Numbered from the stretch's first letter, positions 45,985-56,097 are shown. The stretch: DNA of 64,000 nt from Rossellomorea vietnamensis (GCF_001305855.1 NZ_LIXZ01000006.1:62001-126000), one strand, 5' to 3'. The notes: generated from the letters alone by a model not told the origin. Program-made: numbers and translations.

Positions 45985-46566
45985 TCAACTTTTAATCATA
46001 TCTCCTGGAATCAGGGAATACACACACGTATCATGTGCATCAATACCGTTCTCATCAAGGTGATCATGCCTTAAAATCCCCTCCAGCTTGAACCCGAGTC
46101 TCTCAGGGACCTTCCGTGAAGCCGCATTTCTCTCATCACAACGAATCTCAACCCGCTTACAGGAGAGGTCGTTTAGTGCGAAACGGGTCAGCTCCTTCAC
46201 TGCCTCAACAATATACCCTTTTTTCGTGTACCTTGTATGAAGCCAATACCCGATTTCCACTTTAGGAACGTCCCAGTCAATACGGTGAAGTCCTGTAGAT
46301 CCGATGAATTCGTCCGTTTCTTTCAAATAAATATGTAATCTGATGTCGGTCTTTTGAAGGAATTCTGCATAGGAATCCCGTACCCCGGCTTCCACTTCTT
46401 CAAGGGTTTGTTCTTTACGGGCAAAGGGAAGCCATGGTTTTAATTCCTCCCTGGATTCAGATACCGCTTTAAACACGGCAGGTCCGTCCCCGGGCATGCA
46501 CGGTCTAATAGATAAGCGGGGAGTTTCGATACGTTCAGGGAACTCGATTAGGCTGGGGTTCTTCAT
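45985..46566 (-). CDS. RimJ/RimL-type GNAT acetyltransferase
   Basis: 193 residues. Typical RimL pattern: IETPRLSIRPCMPGDG at the start, GSTGLHRIDWDVPKVEIGYWL, and ELTRFALNDLSCKRVEIRCDERN...ASRKVPERLGFKLEGILR. Likely acetylates a protein N-terminus or small amine. Start 46566 follows TGGAGGAA. Confidence 0.87.
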   Translation of the reverse strand: MKNPSLIEFPERIETPRLSIRPCMPGDGPAVFKAVSESREELKPWLPFARKEQTLEEVEAGVRDSYAEFLQKTDIRLHIYLKETDEFIGSTGLHRIDWDVPKVEIGYWLHTRYTKKGYIVEAVKELTRFALNDLSCKRVEIRCDERNAASRKVPERLGFKLEGILRHDHLDENGIDAHDTCVYSLIPGDMIKS

Positions 46567-46637
46567 AGTATGTTCCTCCACTTCCACAATAGGTTTCTAT
46601 GATTATACGTTTATCCCTATGGAAGTTCAATAGAATA

Positions 46638-46666
46638 GAATAAACGTGGCGGGCCTGACATATAGA
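46638..46666 (+). promoter_or_regulatory. Sigma-E promoter of spoIIM
   Basis: -35 GAATAAA (46638-46644, fits kmATAww), 14 bp spacer, -10 CATATAGA (46659-46666). spoIIM is a known sigma-E gene, and spacing is exactly the consensus. Confidence 0.65.
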
Positions 46667-46697
46667 TTAGTAATCGATATCTAGGAGGAGCACTGTG

Positions 46698-47351
46698 ATG
46701 CGCAAAAAAATGTCAAATTCAAATCCACTCGTTCAACATGTACAAGCACATTCCTCAATCTATTTATTTATCATTACATTGTTTTTAATGGGGATCATTT
46801 TTGGTGCGATTGTCGTGAATTCATTATCATTTGCCCAAAAGGAAGACCTTTATTTCTATTTAAGTAAGTTCTTTAGTGAGATGGAGGATGGAAGTATGAC
46901 GTCAGCGGAAGAGCTCTTCCGTCAGAGTTTCCTCCATAATGTGAAGTATCTCGGGTTGATGTGGCTCCTCGGGATCTCGATCATCGGATTGCCCCTCATC
47001 TTCGTCCTATTATTTATGAAGGGTGTCGTCGTTGGCTTTTCCGTCGGGTTCCTCGTGAATCAAATGGGCTGGAGCGGATTTTTATTGTCTTTTGTGAGCG
47101 TGCTGCCACAAAATATTATCATCATTCCGGCATTCATCTTCATCGGGGCGATCAGCGCGAACTTCTCCCTGACATTGATACGGAAGATCTTTATGAGGCA
47201 CACGTCGTCCCTGCAGTTCCAGATGATCCCGTTTCTGTCCAGGTACGTCATCTTCATGGTGGTGGCCATCGGTATTGTCACCATTGCCGCAAGTATTGAA
47301 GCCTATCTTTCACCTACTTTAATGGAAGCGGTCATAGGGAAAATTAAATAA
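46698..47351 (+). CDS. spoIIM: Stage II sporulation protein M
   Basis: About 217 residues with five or so membrane helices; begins MRKKMSNSN and continues YLFIITLFLMGIIFGAIVVN as in SpoIIM. With SpoIID and SpoIIP it forms the mother-cell DMP complex that thins septal peptidoglycan and drives engulfment. AGGAGG precedes; GTG at 46695 is an alternative. Confidence 0.93.
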   Translation: MRKKMSNSNPLVQHVQAHSSIYLFIITLFLMGIIFGAIVVNSLSFAQKEDLYFYLSKFFSEMEDGSMTSAEELFRQSFLHNVKYLGLMWLLGISIIGLPLIFVLLFMKGVVVGFSVGFLVNQMGWSGFLLSFVSVLPQNIIIIPAFIFIGAISANFSLTLIRKIFMRHTSSLQFQMIPFLSRYVIFMVVAIGIVTIAASIEAYLSPTLMEAVIGKIK

Positions 47352-47382
47352 AACGATTCTTATATAAGAATCGTTTTATTTG
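47350..47382 (+). terminator. Terminator of spoIIM
   Basis: Stem AAAACGATTCTTA / TAAGAATCGTTTT with a tiny loop, then ATTTG; overlaps the last bases of the stop region. Confidence 0.8.
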
Positions 47383-47403
47383 TTTGATTATAATTATTTT
47401 ATT

Positions 47404-47431
47404 TTGCTTATTCCTCCCTTTTTGATATAAT
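47404..47431 (+). promoter_or_regulatory. Sigma-A promoter of fur
   Basis: -35 TTGCTT (47404-47409), 16 bp spacer, -10 TATAAT (47426-47431), 31 bases before the fur start. Confidence 0.65.
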
Positions 47432-47462
47432 AGTAAAGAAATTGACGAGGGAGGAGAGGACT

Positions 47463-47921
47463 ATGGAAAGCCGCATTGAACGAATAAAAAAACTGCTTCA
47501 TTCTGCCAGCTACAAGCTTACGCCACAGCGCGAAGCTACGGTACGCGTGTTATTGGAACATGAAGAAGATCACCTCAGCGCCGAAGATGTATACCTCCTC
47601 GTTAAGGAAAAATCTCCGGAAATTGGACTGGCGACCGTATATCGTACATTGGAATTGCTGTCTGAACTGAAAATTGTAGATAAAATCAATTTTGGCGATG
47701 GTGTATCGCGTTATGACCTGAGGCAAGAAGGGGCAGCCCACTTCCATCACCATTTAGTATGCATTGAATGTGGAGCTGTTGATGAAATTCAAGATGATCT
47801 CTTAGAAGACGTGGAAACGATTGTCGAACGAGACTGGAAGTTTAAAATAAAAGACCACCGCCTCACCTTTCATGGCATTTGTTCCAGATGTCAGGATAAA
47901 GAAGAGGATCCAGAAGAATAA
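47463..47921 (+). CDS. fur: Ferric uptake regulator Fur
   Basis: About 152 residues, nearly collinear with B. subtilis Fur. Winged-helix region YKLTPQREATVRVLLEHEED and GLATVYRTLELL, metal site HFHHHLVCIECG and a second CxxC (CSRCQ). Iron-dependent repressor of siderophore and iron transport genes. The start at 47463 follows GGGAGGAGAGG. Confidence 0.95.
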   Translation: MESRIERIKKLLHSASYKLTPQREATVRVLLEHEEDHLSAEDVYLLVKEKSPEIGLATVYRTLELLSELKIVDKINFGDGVSRYDLRQEGAAHFHHHLVCIECGAVDEIQDDLLEDVETIVERDWKFKIKDHRLTFHGICSRCQDKEEDPEE

Positions 47922-47931
47922 GATGATGCCG

Positions 47932-48002
47932 AAAAGCCTTAAAGACCCCTGTGTTGTTTCTGAAATCGGAAACCTCCCATACATACTCTTTAAGGCTTTT
48001 TT
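47932..48002 (+). terminator. Terminator of fur (long-loop hairpin)
   Basis: Outer stem AAAAGCCTTAAAG / CTTTAAGGCTTTT encloses about 43 bases that contain a smaller hairpin (GTTTC / GGAAAC); a T run follows. Confidence 0.75.
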
Positions 48003-48108
48003 CATACTCTCCCGGAATTTTTCACGGTTTCTGACTCCATAAGGTATAAAACGGTTTAAAATCGTCATAGCTTGTATTAATAAGCAAGCGAATATGGAGG
48101 ACGACAGG

Positions 48109-48336
48109 ATGATAAAAGGGGTTCAAATGGTATGGCAGACCATTAAGGTGTTTATTTTATTTACGGGTTCAACGATTTTGTTCTACTATGGTATCATGTG
48201 GATAAGCGAAGAATACGAAGGTTATCACAAATATGATGAGCCAGAGGGAGCAGCGGTAAAGGTTTATTCTTCCGTGACAGAGGAAGAAAGCCATTGGTAT
48301 GACCGATTATTATTTTTTTATATGAACGGGGAGTAA
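48109..48336 (+). CDS. yqzK: YqzK (DUF4227) small membrane protein
   Basis: 75 residues with one N-terminal membrane helix (FILFTGSTILFYYGIMWI) and an acidic tail ending WYDRLLFFYMNGE. Function unknown. GGAGGACGACAGG precedes the ATG. Six bases before xerD; the fur-yqzK-xerD order is conserved in Bacillus. Confidence 0.85.
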   Translation: MIKGVQMVWQTIKVFILFTGSTILFYYGIMWISEEYEGYHKYDEPEGAAVKVYSSVTEEESHWYDRLLFFYMNGE

Positions 48337-48342
48337 TGCAGT

Positions 48343-49236
48343 GTGGAAGACCATATTCAAGATTTCATGCACTTTTTAATAGTAGAAAAAGGGCTTGCAA
48401 AAAATACGATCGAGTCGTATCAACGCGATTTAAAGAATTATGCCTTATATTTATCGAAGGTTGAGGAAGTTGCGGAATTAAATGCCGTTTCACGGGTCAA
48501 TATTCTTCAATTCCTCGGCCATTTGAAAAATCAGGGGAAATCTTCAAAGACCGTTGCCCGTCACGTGGCATCGATCCGGTCCTTTCATCAATTCCTATTG
48601 AGGGAAAAGACGACGGAACAAGATCCGACTGTTCATATCGAGACACCGAAGACTGAGAGGACACTCCCGAGGATCTTGAGCATAGCTGAAGTGGAGGCTT
48701 TACTCGAAGCCCCTGAAGAATCGACACCTTTAGGGATGAGGGACAAGGCAATGCTTGAGCTTCTTTATGCGACGGGGATACGGGTAAGCGAGCTCATCCA
48801 GCTTCAATTGGAAGACGTCCATTTGACCATGGGATTTGTCCGGTGCATAGGAAAAGGGAACAAAGAGCGGATTATCCCGATTGGGCAGACGGCCATGGAT
48901 GTCCTCGAGAAATACTTAGGTGATGCACGATTGAAATTACGGAGCAAGAAGCATCGTGATGATCATTTATTTTTGAATCACCATGGAAAAGGACTGACAA
49001 GACAAGGCTTCTGGAAGAATTTAAAGGCCCTTGCCAAGAAAGCCAATATTGAGAAGGATTTGACGCCTCATACGCTTCGCCATTCATTTGCCACTCATTT
49101 GTTGGAGAATGGGGCGGATCTCAGGGCAGTTCAGGAAATGCTTGGTCATGCAGACATTTCCACGACCCAAATCTATACACATGTCACGAAAACACGCTTA
49201 AAGGATGTCTATTCGCAATTCCATCCAAGAGCTTAA
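48343..49236 (+). CDS. xerD: Site-specific tyrosine recombinase XerD
   Basis: 297 residues. Catalytic residues R ([11 protein letters not shown]), HxxR ([11 protein letters not shown]), H (LGHADIS) and nucleophile Tyr (TTQIYTHV) all present. With XerC it resolves chromosome dimers at dif. GTG start. No dif-like site is expected here. Confidence 0.95.
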   Translation: MEDHIQDFMHFLIVEKGLAKNTIESYQRDLKNYALYLSKVEEVAELNAVSRVNILQFLGHLKNQGKSSKTVARHVASIRSFHQFLLREKTTEQDPTVHIETPKTERTLPRILSIAEVEALLEAPEESTPLGMRDKAMLELLYATGIRVSELIQLQLEDVHLTMGFVRCIGKGNKERIIPIGQTAMDVLEKYLGDARLKLRSKKHRDDHLFLNHHGKGLTRQGFWKNLKALAKKANIEKDLTPHTLRHSFATHLLENGADLRAVQEMLGHADISTTQIYTHVTKTRLKDVYSQFHPRA

Positions 49237-49242
49237 TAGAAT

Positions 49243-49300
49243 GAAGAGGGATTCCATAAAGAAATTACGCTTCTTTAAGGGATCTCTCTTGTTTTTTTTG
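49243..49300 (+). terminator. Terminator of yqzK-xerD
   Basis: Stem AAGAGGGATTCC / GGGATCTCTCTT with inner pairing AAAGAA/TTCTTT, then eight T residues. Confidence 0.75.
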
Positions 49301-49397
49301 AAAGGGAAAAGTAGAATATAGATGTCAGACTTCTGACGTTAAATCCTGTCGATTGCTTCAAAGCAGATAAGGGTAAGATACGTTTGAAGGTCGAAAA

Positions 49398-49411
49398 TGT
49401 AACCGCTTTTT
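49398..49411 (+). promoter_or_regulatory. Very weak cre-like sequence before deoB
   Basis: TGTAACCGCTTTTT matches the cre pattern at 11 of 14 positions. Included only because nucleoside catabolism is often under CcpA. Confidence 0.2.
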
Positions 49412-49444
49412 TTAAAAGGATTAATATTTAGGAGGCTTACTATA

Positions 49445-50629
49445 ATGAGTAACTATACATACAAACGGGTTCACTTGATCGTAATGGATTCTGTCGGTAT
49501 CGGCGAAGCGCCTGATGCAGAACTGTTTAACGACAAGGGAACGGATACGCTCGGTCATATTGCTGAACACATGAATGGACTGAAGATGCCGAATATCGGG
49601 AAGCTCGGTCTTTCCAATATTAAAGAAGTAAAGGGCATTGAAAAGGCCGACAAACCTCTTGCATACTACACAAAAATGCAGGAAGCGTCAGTCGGGAAGG
49701 ACACGATGACCGGCCATTGGGAAATCATGGGCCTGAATATCGATAAGCCGTTCAAGACATACCCGGATGGTTTTCCGGAAAAATTGATTCAAAGACTTGA
49801 AGCCGAAACAGGCAGGACGATCATCGGAAACAAGCCTGCGAGTGGCACTGAAATCATTGAAGAACTGGGAAAAGAGCATATGGAAACAGGAGCTCTCATT
49901 GTGTATACATCTGCAGACCCCGTTCTTCAAATCGCAGCTCATGAAGACATCATTCCGATAGAAGAGCAGTACAAAATCTGTGAGATTGCCCGTGAAATCA
50001 CGAAAGAAGAGGAATACCTCGTCGGACGTGTGATTGCCCGTCCGTTCGTGGGTGAACCAGGAGAGTTCAAACGGACATCCAATCGTCACGACTATGCGTT
50101 GAAGCCGTTTGATCGTACGGTCATGAATGAAATGAAAGATTCAGGCCTGGACGTGATCGCCATCGGAAAGATTTCTGATATCTACAATGGTGAAGGTGTG
50201 ACCGATTCGATCCGTACGAAGCATAATATGGACGGAATGGACGGTTTCATCAAAACATTCGATCAGTCCTTCACGGGTCTAAGCTTCCTGAATCTTGTGG
50301 ACTTTGATGCGTTATACGGACATCGTCGTGATCCCAAAGGCTACGGGGAAGCATTGGAAGAGTTTGATGCGCGACTGCCGGAAGTGTTTGATAAAATGAC
50401 GGAAGATGATCTTCTCATCATCACGGCCGATCATGGAAATGACCCTACTGCACCGGGGACAGATCATACGAGGGAGTATGTTCCACTTCTTGTATATTCC
50501 AAACGATTCAAAGAAGGGAAGGAGCTGCCGATTTCCGAGACATTCGCAGATATCGGAGCAACGGTTGCTGATAACTTTAATGTGAAAATGCCGAAGTTCG
50601 GACAAAGCTTCCTGACTCAATTGAAATAA
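49445..50629 (+). CDS. deoB: Phosphopentomutase
   Basis: 394 residues. Alkaline-phosphatase-superfamily metal sites: [14 protein letters not shown], phosphoacceptor Thr in [10 protein letters not shown], and [17 protein letters not shown]. It interconverts (deoxy)ribose-1-phosphate and -5-phosphate, downstream of the phosphorylases in the same operon. AGGAGG precedes the ATG. Confidence 0.95.
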   Translation: MSNYTYKRVHLIVMDSVGIGEAPDAELFNDKGTDTLGHIAEHMNGLKMPNIGKLGLSNIKEVKGIEKADKPLAYYTKMQEASVGKDTMTGHWEIMGLNIDKPFKTYPDGFPEKLIQRLEAETGRTIIGNKPASGTEIIEELGKEHMETGALIVYTSADPVLQIAAHEDIIPIEEQYKICEIAREITKEEEYLVGRVIARPFVGEPGEFKRTSNRHDYALKPFDRTVMNEMKDSGLDVIAIGKISDIYNGEGVTDSIRTKHNMDGMDGFIKTFDQSFTGLSFLNLVDFDALYGHRRDPKGYGEALEEFDARLPEVFDKMTEDDLLIITADHGNDPTAPGTDHTREYVPLLVYSKRFKEGKELPISETFADIGATVADNFNVKMPKFGQSFLTQLK

Positions 50630-50712
50630 GGGAAAGAAAAAATACTAGTGGGAGAGAGGAATGAAGCGGAAAGCTCATCTCCTCCTCTTTACGTTTGAAA
50701 AGGAGTAATAAG

Positions 50713-51528
50713 ATGAATTACGAAAACATCCAAAATGCAGCAAATCATTTGAAAAATCAATATACAGGACAGCCTAAGGTCGGATTGATCCTTGGATCCG
50801 GACTTGGTGTACTGGCAGATGAAATCCAGAACTCTGTGAAAATCCCTTATAAGGAAATTCCTGATTTCCCTGTTTCAACAGTGGCAGGACATGCGGGACA
50901 GCTTGTGTTCGGACAATTAGCCGGACAGGAAGTTGTCGCTATGCAGGGGCGTTTCCATTACTATGAAGGGTATGGATTCGATAAAGTGACATTCCCCGTA
51001 CGCGTCATGAAAGAGTTGGGCGTGGAAGTGCTGATTGTGACAAATGCAGCCGGGGGCGTGAACGAAAGCTTCCAGGCAGGGGATTTGATGCTGATTTCCG
51101 ATCATATCAACAATATGGGTGGCAATCCCCTCATTGGAGCGAATGATTCCCGCTTAGGGCCGAGATTCCCGGATATGTCAGAGGCTTATTGTAAAGAACT
51201 TCGTCAAAAAGCGAAAGAAATCGCCGGGAAATTATCCATTGAAGTGCAGGAAGGTGTTTATGTAGGAAATACCGGTCCCACGTATGAAACGCCAGCTGAA
51301 GTCCGCCTTGCCCGTACCCTGGGTGGAGATGCAGTCGGAATGTCAACGGTACCTGAAGTCATCGTGGCCCGCCATGCAGGAATCAAGGTATTGGGGATTT
51401 CATGCATTTCAAACATGGCTGCAGGGATTCTGGACCAGCCTCTTTCCCATGATGAAGTCATGGAAACGACGGAAATGGTGCGTGCCAATTTCCTTTCATA
51501 TGTAAAAGAGATTGTGAAATCATTATAA
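50713..51528 (+). CDS. punA: Purine nucleoside phosphorylase
   Basis: 271 residues, trimeric PNP family: LGSGLGVLAD, VAGHAGQLVFG, MQGRFHYYEGY, TNAAGGVN and SCISNMAAGI. Splits inosine/guanosine into base and ribose-1-phosphate, the DeoB substrate. AAAGGAG precedes the ATG at 50713. Same as pupG after drm in B. subtilis. Confidence 0.95.
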   Translation: MNYENIQNAANHLKNQYTGQPKVGLILGSGLGVLADEIQNSVKIPYKEIPDFPVSTVAGHAGQLVFGQLAGQEVVAMQGRFHYYEGYGFDKVTFPVRVMKELGVEVLIVTNAAGGVNESFQAGDLMLISDHINNMGGNPLIGANDSRLGPRFPDMSEAYCKELRQKAKEIAGKLSIEVQEGVYVGNTGPTYETPAEVRLARTLGGDAVGMSTVPEVIVARHAGIKVLGISCISNMAAGILDQPLSHDEVMETTEMVRANFLSYVKEIVKSL

Positions 51529-51562
51529 ACGCTGATTAATACTAGAAGAATGGGTGAATACA

Positions 51563-52867
51563 ATGAGAATGGTTGACTTAATAGAGAAGAAACGCGAAGG
51601 AAAAGAATTATCTACGGAAGAAATCAAATTCATCGTGGAAGGGTATACAGACGGCACCATCCCCGATTATCAGGTGAGCGCCCTGACGATGGCGATTTTC
51701 TTTAAAGATATGAGCGATAGAGAAAGAGCGGACCTGACGATGGCAATGGTGGAATCCGGAGATCAAATTGATCTGTCCGCCATTGAAGGGATCAAAGTGG
51801 ATAAGCACTCTACAGGAGGAGTCGGTGATACAACGACACTTGTTCTTGGACCACTTGTGGCATCTGTCGGTGTCCCTGTAGCGAAGATGAGCGGAAGGGG
51901 TCTTGGTCACACCGGGGGAACCATCGATAAGCTTGAATCCGTAGAAGGATTCCATGTGGAAATCGAAAACGAGGAATTCATCCGCCTTGTGAATAAGAAT
52001 AAACTTGCCGTCATCGGTCAAAGCGGTAACTTGACACCTGCCGATAAAAAGCTGTATTCCCTGCGTGATGTGACGGCAACGGTCAACAGTATCCCTCTGA
52101 TTGCAAGCTCGATCATGAGTAAAAAGATTGCAGCGGGTGCCGATGCAATCGTCCTTGACGTGAAGACAGGTGCCGGTGCCTTCATGAAGACGCTTGACGA
52201 TTCAAAGGACCTTGCCAAAGCAATGGTGAACATCGGGAATAACGTCGGAAGAAAAACGATGGCGGTCATCTCAGACATGAGCCAGCCTCTTGGATATGCG
52301 ATTGGGAATGCCTTGGAAGTGAAAGAAGCGATCGATACGTTAAAAGGGGAAGGACCTGAGGACTTATCGGAACTGTGCCTGACCCTTGGAAGCCACATGG
52401 TATTCCTTGCGGAGAAAGCTTCAACGTTGGAAGAAGCGAGGGCGTTACTACAAAAAGCCATTGAAGACGGTTCAGCTCTTGAGAATTTCAAAATTTTCCT
52501 TGAGTCTCAAGGAGGAGATCCATCCGTTGTGGATGAACCATCCAAGCTTCCTCAGGCGGAGTACAAGATCGAGCTTGAAGCGAAACAGGATGGCTATGTA
52601 TCTGAAATTGTGGCCGATGCAGTCGGAACGGCCGCCATGTGGCTTGGGGCAGGACGCGCAACAAAGGATTCTGTCATCGACCTGGCGGTTGGTCTTGAGC
52701 TTCGCAAAAAGATCGGGGATGCGGTCAAAGCCGGGGAATCACTTGCTACTATTTACAGCAACGATGAAAACATCGACAACGTAAAAGAAAAGTTATATGA
52801 AAGCATCAAAGTGACATCTGAACATGTGGATGCGCCTACGTTGATTCACACTGAAATCACGGGCTGA
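51563..52867 (+). CDS. pdp: Pyrimidine-nucleoside phosphorylase
   Basis: 434 residues. Phosphate-binding [13 protein letters not shown] and the family signature [19 protein letters not shown]. Cleaves uridine, deoxyuridine and thymidine. It follows punA by 34 bases, completing a deoB-punA-pdp operon; in B. subtilis pdp lies elsewhere with dra-nupC, so this is a local rearrangement. Confidence 0.95.
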   Translation: MRMVDLIEKKREGKELSTEEIKFIVEGYTDGTIPDYQVSALTMAIFFKDMSDRERADLTMAMVESGDQIDLSAIEGIKVDKHSTGGVGDTTTLVLGPLVASVGVPVAKMSGRGLGHTGGTIDKLESVEGFHVEIENEEFIRLVNKNKLAVIGQSGNLTPADKKLYSLRDVTATVNSIPLIASSIMSKKIAAGADAIVLDVKTGAGAFMKTLDDSKDLAKAMVNIGNNVGRKTMAVISDMSQPLGYAIGNALEVKEAIDTLKGEGPEDLSELCLTLGSHMVFLAEKASTLEEARALLQKAIEDGSALENFKIFLESQGGDPSVVDEPSKLPQAEYKIELEAKQDGYVSEIVADAVGTAAMWLGAGRATKDSVIDLAVGLELRKKIGDAVKAGESLATIYSNDENIDNVKEKLYESIKVTSEHVDAPTLIHTEITG

Positions 52868-52883
52868 TTCATTATTTAATCAG

Positions 52884-52928
52884 GGCCTTTGCCGAGAGGA
52901 ATATTTCTCTTCGGCAGAGGCTTTTTTT
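52884..52928 (+). terminator. Terminator of deoB-punA-pdp
   Basis: Stem GCCTTTGCCGAGAG / CTCTTCGGCAGAGGC followed by seven T residues. Confidence 0.87.
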
Positions 52929-53009
52929 GCGTGAAGAATTTCCGTTTTTTACTATGAAACGCAATCCACCGATAAAATGACAACAGGCATCACTTTTTTA
53001 CCAATGTTT

Positions 53010-53037
53010 GTATAAAAATGATGCAGTTGGAAAAAAT
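53010..53037 (+). promoter_or_regulatory. Sigma-F-type (or sigma-G) promoter of dacF
   Basis: -35 GTATA (53010-53014), 14 bp gap, -10 GGAAAAAAT (53029-53037), which fits GGnnAnAnT. dacF is a known sigma-F gene; the spacer is one or two bases short of the usual value. Confidence 0.5.
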
Positions 53038-53087
53038 GGATCTATGAGTATTGAATAATAACGAGATTTTGATTGGAGGACAGTTGG

Positions 53088-54254
53088 ATGAAACGTTTTG
53101 CGTATATAGTGGTGACATTTGTGTTAATGGCTTTTCTATTTCCTTCTATGGGATTTGCTCAAGAGAAGAAATCGGAGCTCGCCGACGTGGCGAAATCAGC
53201 CATATTGATTGAGCGTGATACTGGAGCGGTGCTTTATGAGAAAAACAGTCATGAAAAGCTGGCACCTGCGTCCATGACCAAGATCATGACCATGACCCTC
53301 ATCATGGAAGCCCTCGAAAAAGGTCAAATCAAGTGGGATGACAAAGTGCGTGCGAGTGAGTACGCTGCATCGATGGGCGGATCACAGATCTTCCTCGAGC
53401 CGGGTGAAAGCATGTCTGTTAAAGAAATGTTGAAGGGGATTGCCATTGGGTCGGCCAATGACGCCTCAGTCGCGATGGCGGAGCATATTGCAGGAAGCGA
53501 AGAAGCATTCGTTGAGAAAATGAATAAAAAGGTGAAGGAGCTCGGATTAAAGGACACTCACTTCAAAAACCCGACAGGTTTACCGTCCAAAGATCATTAC
53601 AGCTCGGCCCATGATATGTCAATGATGGCGAAGGAACTTCTTAAATATGATGGAATCACGAAATTCACAGGCAGCTATGAATCCTATTTACGGGAAGGGT
53701 CGGATAAAAAGTTCTGGCTGGTGAATACAAATAAATTAGTCCGCTTTTATGAAGGGGTGGACGGTTTGAAGACAGGTTTCACGAATGAGGCGAAATATTG
53801 TCTGACGGCGACGGCAAAGAAAGACAATATGAGAGTGATTGCGGTCGTGTTCGGTGCCCCGACACCAAAGGAACGGAACAATGAGGTCAGTAAAATGCTT
53901 GATTATGCCTTCAATCAGTACTCGACCAAACCTCTCTTCAAAAAAGGAGATTCCCTGGCTAAGGTGAAAGTGTCAAAAGGGAAGGAAAATAAAGTGGATG
54001 CCGTTACGGATGAGCCTATATCCCTCCTAACCCAAAAAGGTGAAAAGTTGGATGGGATCCAGCAGAAGATCACCTTGTCGAAAGACTTGAAAGCTCCGAT
54101 TAAAAAAGGAGACAAAGTCGGGACACTCGTGGTGATGAATAAAGGGAAAAAAGTGGTGGAAAGCACCCTCGTTGCCAAGAAAAATGTAAACGATGCCAGC
54201 TGGTGGGAATTATATAAAAAATCCTTTGGACTTTTTACGAAGGTAGGAAAGTAA
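53088..54254 (+). CDS. dacF: D-alanyl-D-alanine carboxypeptidase DacF (penicillin-binding protein)
   Basis: About 388 residues. Signal peptide ending near MGFAQ, then catalytic SxxK in PASMTKIM, SxN in GSANDAS and KTG in DGLKTGFTNEA; a C-terminal beta domain follows with a terminal amphipathic/hydrophobic segment (WWELYKKSFGLF). It trims stem peptides of spore cortex peptidoglycan on the forespore side. Ribosome site TGGAGGA. dacF immediately precedes the spoIIA genes, as in B. subtilis. Confidence 0.93.
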   Translation: MKRFAYIVVTFVLMAFLFPSMGFAQEKKSELADVAKSAILIERDTGAVLYEKNSHEKLAPASMTKIMTMTLIMEALEKGQIKWDDKVRASEYAASMGGSQIFLEPGESMSVKEMLKGIAIGSANDASVAMAEHIAGSEEAFVEKMNKKVKELGLKDTHFKNPTGLPSKDHYSSAHDMSMMAKELLKYDGITKFTGSYESYLREGSDKKFWLVNTNKLVRFYEGVDGLKTGFTNEAKYCLTATAKKDNMRVIAVVFGAPTPKERNNEVSKMLDYAFNQYSTKPLFKKGDSLAKVKVSKGKENKVDAVTDEPISLLTQKGEKLDGIQQKITLSKDLKAPIKKGDKVGTLVVMNKGKKVVESTLVAKKNVNDASWWELYKKSFGLFTKVGK

Positions 54255-54310
54255 TGAGCTTCAGAAAATAACCTCTAATTATGACGAATTCCTTCTAGTT
54301 TTGTCATGGA

Positions 54311-54338
54311 GAAGGAATTTGCTAAAAGAATAGCGAAA
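54311..54338 (+). promoter_or_regulatory. Sigma-H promoter of the spoIIA operon
   Basis: -35 GAAGGAATT (54311-54319) fits RnAGGAwWW fully; 12 bp spacer; -10 AGCGAAA (54332-54338) fits RnnGAAT at 6 of 7. The spoIIA operon is sigma-H and Spo0A driven in B. subtilis. Confidence 0.65.
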
Positions 54339-54375
54339 TGACTCACTATACGACAGAGAAGGAGGCTTTCTGATA

Positions 54376-54726
54376 GTGAGTCTTGCTATTAACTTAGAAG
54401 TCAAAAAAGATGTACTGTGTGTCCGTTTAAGTGGTGAGTTGGATCATCACACCGCCGATGAACTGAGGGAAAAAGCTTCAAGCCTGATTGAAAGTGAGAA
54501 TGTGAAGCATATCATTTTGAATTTAGAGGAATTAAGCTTTATGGATAGTTCCGGATTGGGTGTCATTTTGGGCCGATACAAGCAGATCAAGCAAAAGCAT
54601 GGAGAAATGGTGGTATGTGCGATTTCCCCTTCTGTAAACCGATTATTTGAAATGTCAGGGTTGTTTAAGATCATTCGTCTTGAGCCATCTGAAGAAAACG
54701 CATTACAAAGATTGGGGGTCGCATGA
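54376..54726 (+). CDS. spoIIAA: Anti-sigma-F factor antagonist SpoIIAA
   Basis: 116 residues, STAS domain. The phosphorylated Ser lies in [14 protein letters not shown] (about Ser58). The unphosphorylated form binds SpoIIAB and frees sigma-F in the forespore. GTG start behind GAAGGAGG. The stop is followed at once by spoIIAB. Confidence 0.95.
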   Translation: MSLAINLEVKKDVLCVRLSGELDHHTADELREKASSLIESENVKHIILNLEELSFMDSSGLGVILGRYKQIKQKHGEMVVCAISPSVNRLFEMSGLFKIIRLEPSEENALQRLGVA

Positions 54727-54727
54727 T

Positions 54728-55171
54728 ATGAGAAATGAAATGAATATTCAATTCAGTTCTTTAAGCCAAAATGAATCTTTTGCCCGCGTGACTGTGGCAT
54801 CATTTATTGCCCAGCTCGATCCGACAATGGATGAGTTGACTGAAATCAAAACCGTCGTCTCGGAAGCCGTGACCAATGCCATCATTCACGGATATGATAA
54901 CAGACCGAATGGGACGGTTTATATTTCCGTGATCATGGAAGAGGATGGGTTCATCGATATGACCATCCGCGATGAAGGGATTGGAATCGGGGATGTGGAA
55001 GAAGCCCGTCAGCCACTCTACACCTCCAAGCCGGAGCTTGAGCGTTCCGGGATGGGTTTTACGATCATGGAGAATTTCATGGATGAAATAGAAGTATCAT
55101 CACACCCAGGTACAGGCACCACGGTAAGGCTGAAGAAGCACTTGACCAATAGTAAAGCGCTATGCAATTAA
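54728..55171 (+). CDS. spoIIAB: Anti-sigma-F factor / SpoIIAA kinase SpoIIAB
   Basis: 147 residues, GHKL ATPase fold: N box [14 protein letters not shown]1 box [12 protein letters not shown] and G2 [13 protein letters not shown]. Binds sigma-F and phosphorylates SpoIIAA. ATG at 54728 two bases after the spoIIAA stop; the larger in-frame extension overlapping spoIIAA is not used. Confidence 0.95.
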   Translation: MRNEMNIQFSSLSQNESFARVTVASFIAQLDPTMDELTEIKTVVSEAVTNAIIHGYDNRPNGTVYISVIMEEDGFIDMTIRDEGIGIGDVEEARQPLYTSKPELERSGMGFTIMENFMDEIEVSSHPGTGTTVRLKKHLTNSKALCN

Positions 55172-55183
55172 GGAGTCGTGCCC

Positions 55184-55948
55184 ATGGATGTCGAAGTGAA
55201 GAATGAAAAGGAACAGACCTTTTTGAAAGATCACGAGGTGAAAGACCTGATAAAGAAAAGTCAGGAAGGTGACCAGAGTGCAAGGGACCTGATCGTCCAA
55301 AAGAATATGCGCCTTGTATGGTCCGTCGTCCAACGCTTTCTCAATCGTGGGTATGAGCCGGATGATCTCTTTCAAATAGGCAGTATCGGGTTGCTGAAAT
55401 CAGTGGATAAGTTTGATTTAAGCTACGATGTAAAGTTTTCGACTTATGCGGTCCCGATGATTATCGGGGAGATCCAGCGTTTCATTCGGGATGATGGGAC
55501 AGTGAAGGTGAGTCGTTCCCTGAAGGAAATGGGGAATAAGATCAGGAAAGCAAAGGATGAACTCTCCAAGAAGTTCGGCAGGGTCCCTACCGTCAGCGAG
55601 CTTGCCGACCATCTGGAGTATTCCGTTGAAGAGGTGATCATGGCCCAGGAAGCGAGTCGTGCACCATCATCGATTCATGAAACGGTTTATGAAAATGATG
55701 GAGATCCCATCACGCTTCTGGATCAGATTGCCGATAATACGGATAATAAATGGTTTGACAAGATTGCCCTGAAAGAAGCCATCAGGGAATTGGATGATCG
55801 GGAGCGGCTGATCGTATACTTAAGGTATTACAAAGATCAGACCCAATCCGAAGTAGCGGATCGGCTGGGGATCTCCCAGGTGCAGGTATCGAGGCTTGAG
55901 AAGAAGATTTTACAAACAATGAAAGAACAGATGCATACAGAGTCATAG
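55184..55948 (+). CDS. sigF: RNA polymerase forespore sigma factor SigF
   Basis: 254 residues. Region 2 (DLFQIGSIGLLKSVDKFDL, FSTYAVPMIIGEIQRFIRDD), region 3 and region 4 helix-turn-helix (YYKDQTQSEVADRLGISQVQVSR) are all intact. First compartment-specific sigma factor, forespore. AAGGAG precedes the ATG. Confidence 0.96.
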   Translation: MDVEVKNEKEQTFLKDHEVKDLIKKSQEGDQSARDLIVQKNMRLVWSVVQRFLNRGYEPDDLFQIGSIGLLKSVDKFDLSYDVKFSTYAVPMIIGEIQRFIRDDGTVKVSRSLKEMGNKIRKAKDELSKKFGRVPTVSELADHLEYSVEEVIMAQEASRAPSSIHETVYENDGDPITLLDQIADNTDNKWFDKIALKEAIRELDDRERLIVYLRYYKDQTQSEVADRLGISQVQVSRLEKKILQTMKEQMHTES

Positions 55949-55951
55949 GTG

Positions 55952-55998
55952 AAATAACCTTGTGGATTCAATTTCTGAATCCACAAGGTTATTTTTTT
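55952..55998 (+). terminator. Terminator of the spoIIA operon
   Basis: Perfect 19 bp stem beginning AAATAACCTTGTGGATTCA, 4-base loop, then a T run. Confidence 0.92.
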
Positions 55999-56097
55999 AT
56001 TGAAATTGTTTCCATAATCCACTCACTCCAGTCCTTCCCATCACTTCCATCCCTACGTTGGATTCAGCTATTACTCCCAATCATCCCCGTCACCATT

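Noticed and set aside
54647-54727. Longer start for spoIIAB inside spoIIAA
   Set aside because: The ATG at 54728 gives the conserved MRNEMNIQF start; the extension is out-of-frame spoIIAA sequence.
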